Below are positions 1 to 7,505 of a stretch of 64,000 bases of DNA, piece by piece. The first letter of the stretch is position 1, and each line of letters begins with the position of its first letter. Origin of the DNA: Brachybacterium paraconglomeratum (GTDB lineage Bacteria; Actinomycetota; Actinomycetes; Actinomycetales; Dermabacteraceae); NCBI RefSeq assembly GCF_003994255.1, contig NZ_ML133851.1:434001-498000 (forward strand). The letters are read 5' to 3'. The notes below the pieces were generated by a model. The model was not told the origin of the DNA. It saw nothing but the letters and a program-made list of their open reading frames with translations, and made no database searches. The translations under genes and the position numbers were made by a program.

Positions 1-1275
1 GCCGACGACCGAGGAGCGGTCCCGGCGGGAGGCCAGGGCGCCGACCAGATCATATCCGGCCTCGGCGTGATGGGTGATGTCGATCCCGGCGCGCTCGTCG
101 GCCTCGGGGATCCTCCATCCCATCGTGTACTTCAGGACCAGGGCGATGGCGAGGGTCAGCACCGCGGAGATCAGCATGGCCACGATCGCGACGAGGGTCT
201 GGACCAGCAGCAGGCTCGCGCCGCCGCCGAGGAGGAGACCGCCGTCCACGGCGAGGAAGCCGATCCCGATGGTGCCGACGAGGCCGCCGACCAGGTGCAC
301 GCCGACCACGTCGAGCGAGTCGTCGATGCCGAAGCGGTACTTCAGGCCGACGGCGAGGGCGCAGGCGAGACCTGCCGCGAGACCGAGCACGATCGAGGTG
401 AGCGGCGTGAGCGCGGCGGCGGCCGGGGTGATCGCGACCAGGCCGGCGACGACGCCCGAAGCCATGCCGAGCGAGGTGACGTGCTTGTCGCGGATCCGCT
501 CCACGAGGGCCCATCCGAGCATGGCACCCGCCGTGGCCACCGTGGTGTTGACCCAGGCCAGGCCCGCGGTCCCGTCGGCCGTGCCGGCGGAGCCGCCGTT
601 GAAGCCGAACCAGCCGAACCACAGCAGGGCCGCGCCGAGCATGACCAGCGGCAGGTTGTGGGGCTTCATCGGCTCATTGCCGAAGCCCTTGCGCGCTCCG
701 ACAACCAGGGCGAGAACGAGACCGGCGACGCCGGCGTTGATGTGGACCACGGTGCCGCCGGCGAAGTCGACCGGCTCGGCGATCGCGGCGAAGGGGCCGT
801 CGCCGCTGAGCAGGCCTCCGCCCCAGACCATGTGGGCCAGGGGCGCGTACACGATCAGCACCCACAGCGCGGCGAAGACCAGCCAGGTGCCGAGCTTGAC
901 GCGGTCGGCGATCGCGCCGGAGATCAGGGCGGTGGAGATGATCGCGAAGGTCATCTGGAAGCCTGCGGCGACGAGGAAGGGCACGCCGCTCTCGGCGAGG
1001 AGGGACTGGTCGTCGGTGCCGGCCAGGCCCAGGAACTCCAGCGGACTCCCGAACAGGCCGCCGACGTCGGTGCCGAAGGCGATCGAGTATCCGGCGACGG
1101 TCCAGGCGATCGCGACCACGGCGATGGCGCTGAAGGACATCAGCATCATGTTCAGCACGGTGCGGGCACGCACCATGCCTCCGTAGAAGAGGGACAGGCC
1201 GGGGGTCATCAGCAGCACGAGCGCCGCGCTGGTGAGGATCCAGGCGGTCGCCCCCGTGTCGAGGGTGAAGTCCAT
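1..1275 (-). CDS. amt: Ammonium transporter, Amt family (3' end outside window)
   Basis: Integral membrane channel that takes up ammonium. The reading frame opens at ATG 1275 behind a GGAG ribosome site and stays open to base 1, so at least 425 residues are present and only the extreme C-terminus is missing. The N-terminus (MDFTLDTGATAWILTSAALV) and the following LMTPGLSLFYGGMVR are the classic first helix and pore entry of Amt proteins. Successive hydrophobic helices follow, and near the edge comes the cytoplasmic tail motif GIDITHHAEAGYD, the PII-interacting tail of this family. A PII gene (glnK) commonly follows in actinomycetes and would lie beyond the window; this is inference. The gene diverges from a formamidase-like lipoprotein that could release ammonia outside the membrane. 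I saw no convincing GlnR or AmtR box upstream. Confidence 0.95.
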   Translation of the reverse strand, partial: MDFTLDTGATAWILTSAALVLLMTPGLSLFYGGMVRARTVLNMMLMSFSAIAVVAIAWTVAGYSIAFGTDVGGLFGSPLEFLGLAGTDDQSLLAESGVPFLVAAGFQMTFAIISTALISGAIADRVKLGTWLVFAALWVLIVYAPLAHMVWGGGLLSGDGPFAAIAEPVDFAGGTVVHINAGVAGLVLALVVGARKGFGNEPMKPHNLPLVMLGAALLWFGWFGFNGGSAGTADGTAGLAWVNTTVATAGAMLGWALVERIRDKHVTSLGMASGVVAGLVAITPAAAALTPLTSIVLGLAAGLACALAVGLKYRFGIDDSLDVVGVHLVGGLVGTIGIGFLAVDGGLLLGGGASLLLVQTLVAIVAMLISAVLTLAIALVLKYTMGWRIPEADERAGIDITHHAEAGYDLVGALASRRDRSSVVG

Positions 1276-1562
1276 GGCGGCTCCAGTCAGAGGAGGGCCG
1301 GCGGCCGGGATCGAGGTGCCGACCTGCCGTACGGCCGGGCGGGCCGTGCCCTCAGAGTGCGGGCTCAGCCGGGGATCGCCTAGGCGGGAGGGCCGCCGTG
1401 ATCGTTCCGTGACCGAGGATTCCGGGACGCGGGACGGACCGGGCGGCAGGGCGGGCCCGCCGCCTAGCGTCGGCCCGACGGCATCCGCCGAGCCCTCCGC
1501 AGCGTCGCGGGAGCACTCCGCTCCGCCCCTCGGCGGACGACCTCGAGGAGACGATCCCGCCC

Positions 1563-2954
1563 GTGACCCCATCGACGACCCCGCTGCCGACCGACGACCT
1601 CTCCTCGGACCGCTTCGCACGGCATGCCGCCTCCACGCTCCGACGCGGGGTGGGCCGACGGCAGATGCTGCAGGTCGCCGCGGCCCTGGGGGCGGGCGGC
1701 GCGCTGATGTCGGCCTGCGCCCCGTCGTCCGGGGAGCCCGCGACCGGGGATCCGACGCCGCCCTCCGGGGCCGGGCAGATCCTGCAGCCGGGGAGAGGGG
1801 AGATCCCCGGCGACCACTACCTCGGTTCGGAGACGGACCAGGTGATGTGGGGCTATGTGCCCACCGTCCACTCCGATCCGGTGCTGACCGTCGGCTCCGG
1901 CGAGACCGTGACGATCGATGCGGTCTCCCACGAGGGGATCCTCGAGGACCAGGGCCGGGACCCGCTGGAGTTCTTCGGCGCGCACGGCGTGGAGGCCGGC
2001 TCGGTGCTCGAGGACGCGATCGCGATCGCCGCCGACTACGACCGCACCGCCCGTGACTTCGCCGCCGACGGCCCTCACGTGGTCACCGGGCCCATCGCCG
2101 TCGAGGGCGCCGAGGTCGGCGACGTCCTGAAGATCGAGACCCTCGAGGCGGTCCCCCGCGTCCCCTACGGCGTGGTCTCCAGCCGGCACGGCAAGGGAGC
2201 GCTCGCGCTCACCGCCGACGGCGCCGCGCCGGAGGGTGCATCCCTCGAGCAGGTGATGCCGGCGGCGTCGACGGACGGCCGGGGCACGGCCGACCCGATG
2301 GCCTGGGGCAACGTCTCGGTGTTCACCCCGATCGAGGACGGCCACGGCGTGATGGCCTTCGACGGCGGGGCGGCCAGGTTCCCGCTGAGGCCCTTCATGG
2401 GCATGATGGGCGTCGCCCGCGCCGAGGCCTCCTCCCCCACGGACCCCTCCGCCAACTCGATCCCGCCGACCCTCGGGGGCGGCAACATCGACATCCGGCT
2501 GCTGGGCCCCGGCTCCACGTTCTACCTGCCGGTGCACGCCCCCGGCGCCCTGTTCTACGTCGGCGACCCGCACCATGCGATGGGCGACGGGGAGGTGGCG
2601 CTGACCGCTATGGAGGGCTCGCTGCGCGGCACCTTCCGTCTGACGGTGTGCAAGGAGGGCGAGGGGGACGCGCCGCGGCTCGCGCACCGCTATCCCTTCG
2701 CGGAGACCGCCGACGCGTGGATCCCGATCGGGCTGTCCGATCCCGACGGGTCGGTCGACGGCCAGGGCAGCGACCTCGACGTCGCCCTGCGCACCGCCGT
2801 CGTCAACGCGCTGGAGTTCCTGGAGCAGGAGCTCGGCATGGACCGCGCGATCGCCTACGCCTATCTCTCCGCCGCCGCGGACTTCACGATCTCCCAGGTC
2901 GTGGACCGCACCGTCGGGGTGCACGGGATCATCGCGAAGAGCCACTTCGCCTGA
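1563..2954 (+). CDS. Tat-exported acetamidase/formamidase family lipoprotein
   Basis: Predicted 463-residue amidase of the FmdA/AmdA family, which hydrolyses formamide or short amides to ammonia and the acid. Start is GTG 1563 after a GAGGAG ribosome site. Residues about 28-52 form a twin-arginine leader (GRRQMLQ) ending in a lipobox (LMSAC), so the enzyme should be folded before export and anchored outside the membrane. The mature part keeps the family's beta-rich signature VVTGPIAVEGAEVGDVL and the late FYVGDPHHAMGDGEVALTAME region containing likely metal and active-site residues. Most family members are cytoplasmic, so the export signal is unusual. It diverges from amt, suggesting external amide hydrolysis coupled to ammonium capture (inference). 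A strong hairpin follows the stop. Confidence 0.85.
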   Translation: MTPSTTPLPTDDLSSDRFARHAASTLRRGVGRRQMLQVAAALGAGGALMSACAPSSGEPATGDPTPPSGAGQILQPGRGEIPGDHYLGSETDQVMWGYVPTVHSDPVLTVGSGETVTIDAVSHEGILEDQGRDPLEFFGAHGVEAGSVLEDAIAIAADYDRTARDFAADGPHVVTGPIAVEGAEVGDVLKIETLEAVPRVPYGVVSSRHGKGALALTADGAAPEGASLEQVMPAASTDGRGTADPMAWGNVSVFTPIEDGHGVMAFDGGAARFPLRPFMGMMGVARAEASSPTDPSANSIPPTLGGGNIDIRLLGPGSTFYLPVHAPGALFYVGDPHHAMGDGEVALTAMEGSLRGTFRLTVCKEGEGDAPRLAHRYPFAETADAWIPIGLSDPDGSVDGQGSDLDVALRTAVVNALEFLEQELGMDRAIAYAYLSAAADFTISQVVDRTVGVHGIIAKSHFA

Positions 2955-2960
2955 GACGCG

Positions 2961-2999
2961 GGACGGCCCGGGCGATCGCTGGGATCGCCCGGGCCGTCC
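2961..2999. terminator. Bidirectional terminator between formamidase and ftsY
   Basis: Perfect 17-bp inverted repeat (2961-2977 pairing with 2983-2999) with a 5-nt loop GCTGG, placed between two convergent genes. There is no T-run, as is usual for GC-rich actinomycete terminators. Confidence 0.85.
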
Positions 3000-3023
3000 G
3001 GGGGCCGCGGGGCCGGGGAGCGC

Positions 3024-4532
3024 TCAGCCTTCCAGCAGCGCGTCGACGAAGCCGTGCGGGTCGAAGGGCGTGAGGTCGTCCATGCCCTCGCCGAGGCCGA
3101 CCATCTTCACGGGCACGCCGAGCTCGCGCTGGACGTTGACGACGATGCCGCCCTTGGCGGTGCCGTCGAGCTTGGTGAGCACGATGCCGGTGATGTGCAC
3201 GGCCTCGGAGAACACCCTCGCCTGCTGCATGCCGTTCTGGCCGGTGGTGGCGTCGATGACGAGCAGCACCTCGGCGACCTCGTCGCCGTGCAGGCCCTTC
3301 TCGGCGACCCGGCGCACCTTGCCGAGCTCGTCCATCAGGCCCTTCTTGTTCTGCAGGCGGCCGGCGGTGTCGATGATGACCACGTCGACCTCCTGCTCGA
3401 TGCCCTTCTTCACGGCGTCGAAGGCGACGGCGGCGGGGTCGGCGCCGTCGCGGTCGGCGCGGACGGTGTCCACGCCGACCCGGGAGCCCCAGGTCTCGAG
3501 CTGGTCGGCGGCGGCGGCGCGGAAGGTGTCGGCCGCGCCGAGCACGACGGTGCGGTCCGCGGCGACGAGCACGCGGGCGAGCTTGCCGACGGTGGTGGTC
3601 TTGCCGGTGCCGTTGACCCCGACCATGAGCAGCACGGAGGGGACCTCGGTGCCGTCCTCGGCGGTGCGGCGGGTCGCGGCGAGGCGGCGGTCCAGGTTCG
3701 GGTCCACGAGCGCGACGAGCTCCTCGCGCAGCACCTCGCGCACGGCGGCCACGTCGTCGGTGCCGAGCACCTGGATGCGTCGCTTGAGGTTCTCGAGCAT
3801 CTCGTCGGTCGCGGCCGGGCCGAGGTCGGCCATCAGCAGCGTCTCCTCGATCTCGTCCCAGGTCTCCTCGTCGACCGTGGAGCGGGTGAGGAGGGTGAGG
3901 ATGCCGCGGCCGAGGGCGCCGGAGCGGGAGAGCCGCTCGCGCAGGCGCAGCATGCGGCTCTCGGGTGCCTCGGGGGTCTCGATGACGGGGCCGCCAGGGG
4001 CGGTCGTGGTGGCGTCCTCGGCGGGAGCCTCGGGCTGCGCGGTCCCGGCCGGTGCGGTCTCCGTCGGGGCGTTCTCCGTCGGAGCGGCGGTGTCGGGCTC
4101 CGCCGTGCCGGTCCCGGCGGTGTCGGCCGGGGCCGTCTCGGCGGGAGCGTCGGCGGGTGCGGACGCGGCGGGGGCCTCGGGCGCCTCCTGATCGAAGGGG
4201 ACGTCCTCGGCAGCGGGGGCGGTCTTCTCGGCGGGAGCGGCGCCGTCCGGCGCCTGCTCGCCCGCGGCGGGCCGCTCGGCGGTCTTCGGGGCCGGGGCGG
4301 AGAGCGTGTCGGCCCAGGTCGGGGCGGCGGGTCGCTCCTTGACCGCGGTCGCGGTGCCGGTGGTGGAGCCGGGCTCGCTCCTCGAGGAGTCCTCACCGCC
4401 ACGCTGCTCGTCGCGGTCCTTCGAGGAGGACGAGCGGCCGCGGCTGCGGATGTAGGCCCAGGCACCGACGCCGAGCACGACGACACCACCGCCGCCTCCG
4501 GCGATCAGGGCGAGTAGGGCATCGGGATCCAC
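3024..4532 (-). CDS. ftsY: Signal recognition particle receptor FtsY
   Basis: GTPase receptor that docks SRP-ribosome complexes at the membrane for co-translational insertion. The 502-residue protein starts at GTG 4532 behind GGAGG. Residues 1-30 are a single N-terminal membrane segment (VVVLGVGAWAYI), as in actinobacterial FtsY. Residues about 31-195 are an acidic, Ala/Pro/Thr-rich low-complexity linker. The NG domain follows, with G1 GVNGTGKTT at about 305-313, DTFRAAAADQL, DTAGRLQNK and TKLDGTAKGG. The long PA-rich linker makes the protein larger than the E. coli NG core but is typical of this phylum. It stands alone here; ffh is not in the window. Confidence 0.97.
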   Translation of the reverse strand: MDPDALLALIAGGGGGVVVLGVGAWAYIRSRGRSSSSKDRDEQRGGEDSSRSEPGSTTGTATAVKERPAAPTWADTLSAPAPKTAERPAAGEQAPDGAAPAEKTAPAAEDVPFDQEAPEAPAASAPADAPAETAPADTAGTGTAEPDTAAPTENAPTETAPAGTAQPEAPAEDATTTAPGGPVIETPEAPESRMLRLRERLSRSGALGRGILTLLTRSTVDEETWDEIEETLLMADLGPAATDEMLENLKRRIQVLGTDDVAAVREVLREELVALVDPNLDRRLAATRRTAEDGTEVPSVLLMVGVNGTGKTTTVGKLARVLVAADRTVVLGAADTFRAAAADQLETWGSRVGVDTVRADRDGADPAAVAFDAVKKGIEQEVDVVIIDTAGRLQNKKGLMDELGKVRRVAEKGLHGDEVAEVLLVIDATTGQNGMQQARVFSEAVHITGIVLTKLDGTAKGGIVVNVQRELGVPVKMVGLGEGMDDLTPFDPHGFVDALLEG

Positions 4533-4669
4533 GGGTCACCTCCGAGGTCGGGGAAGCCGGCGATGCGGCGAGGACAGCTGCCAGTCTAGGGCCGTCGCCG
4601 GGCCGTCCCTGCGTGAGTCCCGGATCCGGGCGCGACCTGCATCGCCGGAGCCCGGTGGACGGGGCGGGG

Positions 4670-4834
4670 TCAGCCGCGACCGGTGCGGGAGGTGTGGCGC
4701 GGATGCTCCGCGGCCGTGCCGTCCTCGTCCTCGCGCGGGAGGCGCAGATGGGGCATCGCGACGACTGCCAGGATCACCACGGCCAGGACAACGGCGAGGA
4801 TCAGGAAGAGCACGACGACGAAGGGCAGCTGCAT
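4670..4834 (-). CDS. Small single-pass membrane protein, 54 aa
   Basis: Short unannotated-type gene of unknown function between ndk and ftsY. The frame reads MQLPFVVVLFLILAVVLAV, then a charged tail rich in Glu, Asp and Arg, and ends at 4670. One strongly hydrophobic helix at residues 4-27 predicts a membrane anchor with a cytoplasmic tail. An in-frame ATG also exists at 4840, but the hexamer CACAAT at 4841-4846 lies 6 nt before ATG 4834, the spacing of a leaderless promoter, so I prefer 4834. Codon third positions are strongly GC as in its neighbours, supporting a real gene. Confidence 0.55.
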   Translation of the reverse strand: MQLPFVVVLFLILAVVLAVVILAVVAMPHLRLPREDEDGTAAEHPRHTSRTGRG

Positions 4835-4840
4835 GCCCAT

Positions 4841-4846
4841 ATTGTG
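4841..4846 (-). promoter_or_regulatory. -10 element of small membrane protein gene
   Basis: CACAAT read on the minus strand, 6 nt before ATG 4834 with no Shine-Dalgarno between; suggests a leaderless transcript. Confidence 0.4.
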
Positions 4847-4910
4847 CACCGACGACGGCGCGGTCCCCGGGAGCGTCCTGGACGGCGCGTCACCGGGGAC
4901 CGCGGGGACC

Positions 4911-4931
4911 GGCGGGCCTGCACGGCCCGCC
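4911..4931 (-). terminator. Terminator downstream of ndk
   Basis: Perfect 8-bp stem (4911-4918 with 4924-4931) and loop TGCAC, 11 bases beyond the ndk stop. Confidence 0.7.
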
Positions 4932-4942
4932 GATCGCAGGGC

Positions 4943-5368
4943 TCAGCCGAGCTCCGGGAACCAGATCCCGATCTCGCGCGCGGCGGACTCCTCGGAGTCG
5001 GAGCCGTGGACGAGGTTCTGGATGACGGGGAGGTCCTGCTCGCAGGCGAGGTCGCCGCGGATGGTGCCGGGCGCGGCCTCGGTGGGGTTGGTGGCGCCGG
5101 CCAGGGAGCGGAAGCCCTTGATGACGTTCACGCCCTCGACGACGAGCGCGACGAGCGGGGCGGCGCCCATGTACTCCACGAGGCCGGGGTAGAAGGGCTT
5201 GCCCTCGTGCTCGGCGTAGTGGGCGGCGAGCTCCTCGGCGGTGGCGGTGCGCTGGGCGAGGGCGACGATGTCGTAGCCCTTCGCCTCGATGCGGCGGAGG
5301 ATCTCGCCGCGCAGGCTGCGCTGGACGGCGTCGGGCTTGAGCAGGACGAGAGTGCGCTGTGCGGTCAT
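4943..5368 (-). CDS. ndk: Nucleoside diphosphate kinase
   Basis: Cytoplasmic enzyme that transfers the gamma-phosphate between nucleoside tri- and diphosphates through a phosphohistidine. Its 141 residues match the usual family size. It begins with TLVLLKPDAVQR, and the active-site His is residue 121 in NLVHGSDSEESA, the diagnostic motif. The start ATG 5368 has no ribosome site. TACCCT at 5375-5380 lies 6 nt upstream, so the mRNA is probably leaderless. It lies downstream of folC and the DUF4233 gene, a common actinobacterial order. Confidence 0.97.
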   Translation of the reverse strand: MTAQRTLVLLKPDAVQRSLRGEILRRIEAKGYDIVALAQRTATAEELAAHYAEHEGKPFYPGLVEYMGAAPLVALVVEGVNVIKGFRSLAGATNPTEAAPGTIRGDLACEQDLPVIQNLVHGSDSEESAAREIGIWFPELG

Positions 5369-5374
5369 GGGATC

Positions 5375-5380
5375 AGGGTA
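5375..5380 (-). promoter_or_regulatory. ndk -10 element (leaderless)
   Basis: TACCCT on the minus strand, 6 nt upstream of ATG 5368; the -35 region overlaps the end of the upstream DUF4233 gene, giving ndk its own promoter within the cluster. Confidence 0.5.
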
Positions 5381-5403
5381 CCCACAGGTCAGCCGTGGTC
5401 ATG

Positions 5404-5817
5404 TCAGCGCTCGTCCGCCCCGTCGGAGTCCAGCAGCCTCGCGTCCACGGCGTCCTTCTCGCGGTCCAGCTGGCGACCCTTGACGATGCCGTAGGCGAGC
5501 ATGGCGGCGAAGCCGAGGCCGATCACCCACATCGCAGAGACCTGGAGGCCGAGCAGGATCGCCGGGATCTGGAGGGCGAGGGCCAGCCAGTACGCCCAGG
5601 CCCCGCGGCTGAGCATTCCCCCGTTCATCAGCAGGGCGATCGCGGTGACGAGTCCCCAGGTCCAGGTCAGGGCCCGGTCGCCGGGGGCGAGCTGATGGGC
5701 GACGAGCACCGCGAAGAAGACGACGAGCGCCTCGCACACGAGCACCGTCGCGGTGATCATCCGCTGTGCGCCGTGAGAGCGGGTGGAGGGGGTGAGGTCG
5801 AGGTCCATCTCTCTCAC
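5404..5817 (-). CDS. DUF4233 membrane protein
   Basis: 137-residue integral membrane protein of unknown function with about four hydrophobic helices between residues 20 and 112 (for example ITATVLVCEALVVFFAVLV and AIALLMNGGMLSRGAWAYW) and a charged C-terminal tail. Its GTG start overlaps the folC stop codon as GTGA, which predicts translational coupling. An ATG nine bases downstream (MDLDLTP) is an alternative start. DUF4233 proteins sit between folC and ndk in many actinobacteria, and that conserved position is the main basis for the family call. Confidence 0.85.
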   Translation of the reverse strand: MREMDLDLTPSTRSHGAQRMITATVLVCEALVVFFAVLVAHQLAPGDRALTWTWGLVTAIALLMNGGMLSRGAWAYWLALALQIPAILLGLQVSAMWVIGLGFAAMLAYGIVKGRQLDREKDAVDARLLDSDGADER

Positions 5818-7202
5818 GCCTCCTCGGGGACGCCGAGCAGGTCGCGGACCTCGGCGGCGAGGGTGACGGACCCGGCGACGACCACGCCGCCGAACTGGTC
5901 GCCGTCGGCCTCGGCGAGGTCGACCGCGATCTGGATCGCGTCGGGCAGGCTCTCCTGCTCGAGCACCCGGTCCTCATCCTCGAAGATCTCGCGGGCGATG
6001 TCGGCCAGGCGGTCCGCGGGGATCGCGCGGGGGGAGCTGGAGCGGGTGATGACCACGGCGTCCAGCAGCGGCTCGAGCACCTCGAGGATGTCGTCGGCCT
6101 CCTTCTCCTGGAGGATGCCGACCACGCCGATGGTGCGGGTGAAGCGGAAGTTCTCGCGCACGGTCTGGACGAGAGTCAGGGCGCCGGCGGGGTTGTGCGC
6201 GGCGTCCAGCAGCACCGTCGGCGCCTGGCGCACCACCTCGGCGCGACCCGGGGAGGTGACGCTCGACAGCGCCGCCTGCAGCAGCTCGCCGTCCAGCGGG
6301 GAGGTGCCGCCGCCCAGCAGCGCCTCCGCGGCGGCGACGGCGAGCAGGGCGTTGCGGGCCTGGTGCTCGCCGAGGAGGGAGAGGAACACCTCCTCGTAGC
6401 GGCCGGCGATCCCCTGCAGCGAGAGCATCTGCCCGCCGACGCCCGGGGTGCGGGCGAGCACGCCGATCTGCTGCCCCTCGACGGAGGCCTCCGCGCCGAG
6501 CTCCGCCACGCGCTCGCGCAGCACGTCGGCGGCGTCCTGGTAGGGCTGCTCGGCGAGGACCGCGATCGCCTCGGAGGTGAGGATCCCGGCCTTCTCCCCC
6601 GCGATCTCGGCGATCGTGTCGCCGAGGTACTCCTGGTGGTCCAGGGAGATCGGGGTGATCACGGCGACGTCGGGGTCGACCGCGCCGGTCGCGTCCCAGG
6701 TGCCGCCGAGGCCGGTCTCGACCACGGCGACGTCCACGGGGGCGGAGGCGAAGGCCTGGAAGGCCATCGCGGTGAGGTACTCGAAGTAGGTCAGCGGCGG
6801 GCCGCCGGCGGCCTGCGACTCGGTGTCGACGATCTGCGCGAAGGGCTCCACGTCGCGATAGGCCTGGAGGAAGCCCTCCTCGTCGATGGGCGCGCCGTCG
6901 ATCGCGATCCGCTCGGTGGGCGAGTGGAGGTGGGGGCTCGTCGTGCGGCCCGTACGCAGCCCGGCCTCGCGCAGGATCCGCTCGAGGATCCGCGCGGTGG
7001 TGGTCTTGCCGTTGGTGCCGGCGATGCGGATCGAGCGGTAGGAGTTCTGGGGGTCGCCCATCAGCTCCATCACCCGGCGGATCCGGCTGAGGTCCGGCTC
7101 GATGCGGTTCTCCGGGGCGCGCTCGAGGAGCGCGGCATAGACCTCCCGCAGCTCGGGGGACATCGCCGGACGGGAGGAACCCGGGCGGGGAGAACTGGGC
7201 AC
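5814..7202 (-). CDS. folC: Bifunctional folylpolyglutamate/dihydrofolate synthase
   Basis: Mur-ligase family enzyme that adds glutamate to folates, and in the bifunctional form to dihydropteroate. The P-loop is SIRIAGTNGKTTTARILERI, followed by the folate loop TGRTTSPHLHSPTERIAIDG and ATGAVDPDVAVITPISLDHQ. The C-terminal domain holds LLDAAHNPAGALTL. I choose GTG 7202 (462 aa) because AGGAG lies 5 nt upstream; ATG 7163 (449 aa) lacks a ribosome site but is a possible start. Whether it also has the dihydrofolate synthase activity cannot be read from sequence alone. It heads a folC-DUF4233 operon with a 4-nt overlap. Confidence 0.93.
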   Translation of the reverse strand: MPSSPRPGSSRPAMSPELREVYAALLERAPENRIEPDLSRIRRVMELMGDPQNSYRSIRIAGTNGKTTTARILERILREAGLRTGRTTSPHLHSPTERIAIDGAPIDEEGFLQAYRDVEPFAQIVDTESQAAGGPPLTYFEYLTAMAFQAFASAPVDVAVVETGLGGTWDATGAVDPDVAVITPISLDHQEYLGDTIAEIAGEKAGILTSEAIAVLAEQPYQDAADVLRERVAELGAEASVEGQQIGVLARTPGVGGQMLSLQGIAGRYEEVFLSLLGEHQARNALLAVAAAEALLGGGTSPLDGELLQAALSSVTSPGRAEVVRQAPTVLLDAAHNPAGALTLVQTVRENFRFTRTIGVVGILQEKEADDILEVLEPLLDAVVITRSSSPRAIPADRLADIAREIFEDEDRVLEQESLPDAIQIAVDLAEADGDQFGGVVVAGSVTLAAEVRDLLGVPEEA

Positions 7203-7505
7203 TGCGGCTCCTGGGTGCGGGGCGGGACGGGCCGGATCAGTGTACGAGGGGCACCTGGGACCCGGGGACCGGACGATCCCGGGCGCGGGCAGCCGGGGAC
7301 CGGACGTCCGGGGCACAGACGTCCGGGGCACGGACGGTCGGGGCACGGGCGACCGCTCCTCCCCACGTCGCGGTCGTCCACAGCCCGGCTCTCCCCCGCT
7401 CGTGCTCGACCGCGGCCTCCCTAGCCTGACCGCGAGCGCCGGCGCCGTCGGGGCGGAGGACGCCGATCCACGGGCTCGGCTGGGCGAGGAGACGGGAGGG
7501 ACGGC
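7203..7505. other. Divergent intergenic region folC / WXG-hydrolase
   Basis: About 300 bases between two divergent genes. It holds the 15-bp tandem repeat at 7303-7347 and presumably both promoters. I see no RNA gene or small ORF with a ribosome site. Confidence 0.5.
7303..7347. repeat. Three tandem copies of a 15-bp unit
   Basis: Units begin at 7303, 7318 and 7333. The first two differ only in the last base (GACGTCCGGGGCACA versus ...CACG) and the third is GACGGTCGGGGCACG. A related half-unit precedes them. The first two copies contain the palindrome GACGTC. Confidence 0.85.

Noticed and set aside
1276-1562. GlnR or AmtR operator between amt and the formamidase gene
   Set aside because: I looked for GTnAC/GAAAC-type half-sites and found none convincing.
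7303-7347. CRISPR array
   Set aside because: The units are contiguous 15-mers with no spacers, and there are no cas genes in the window.
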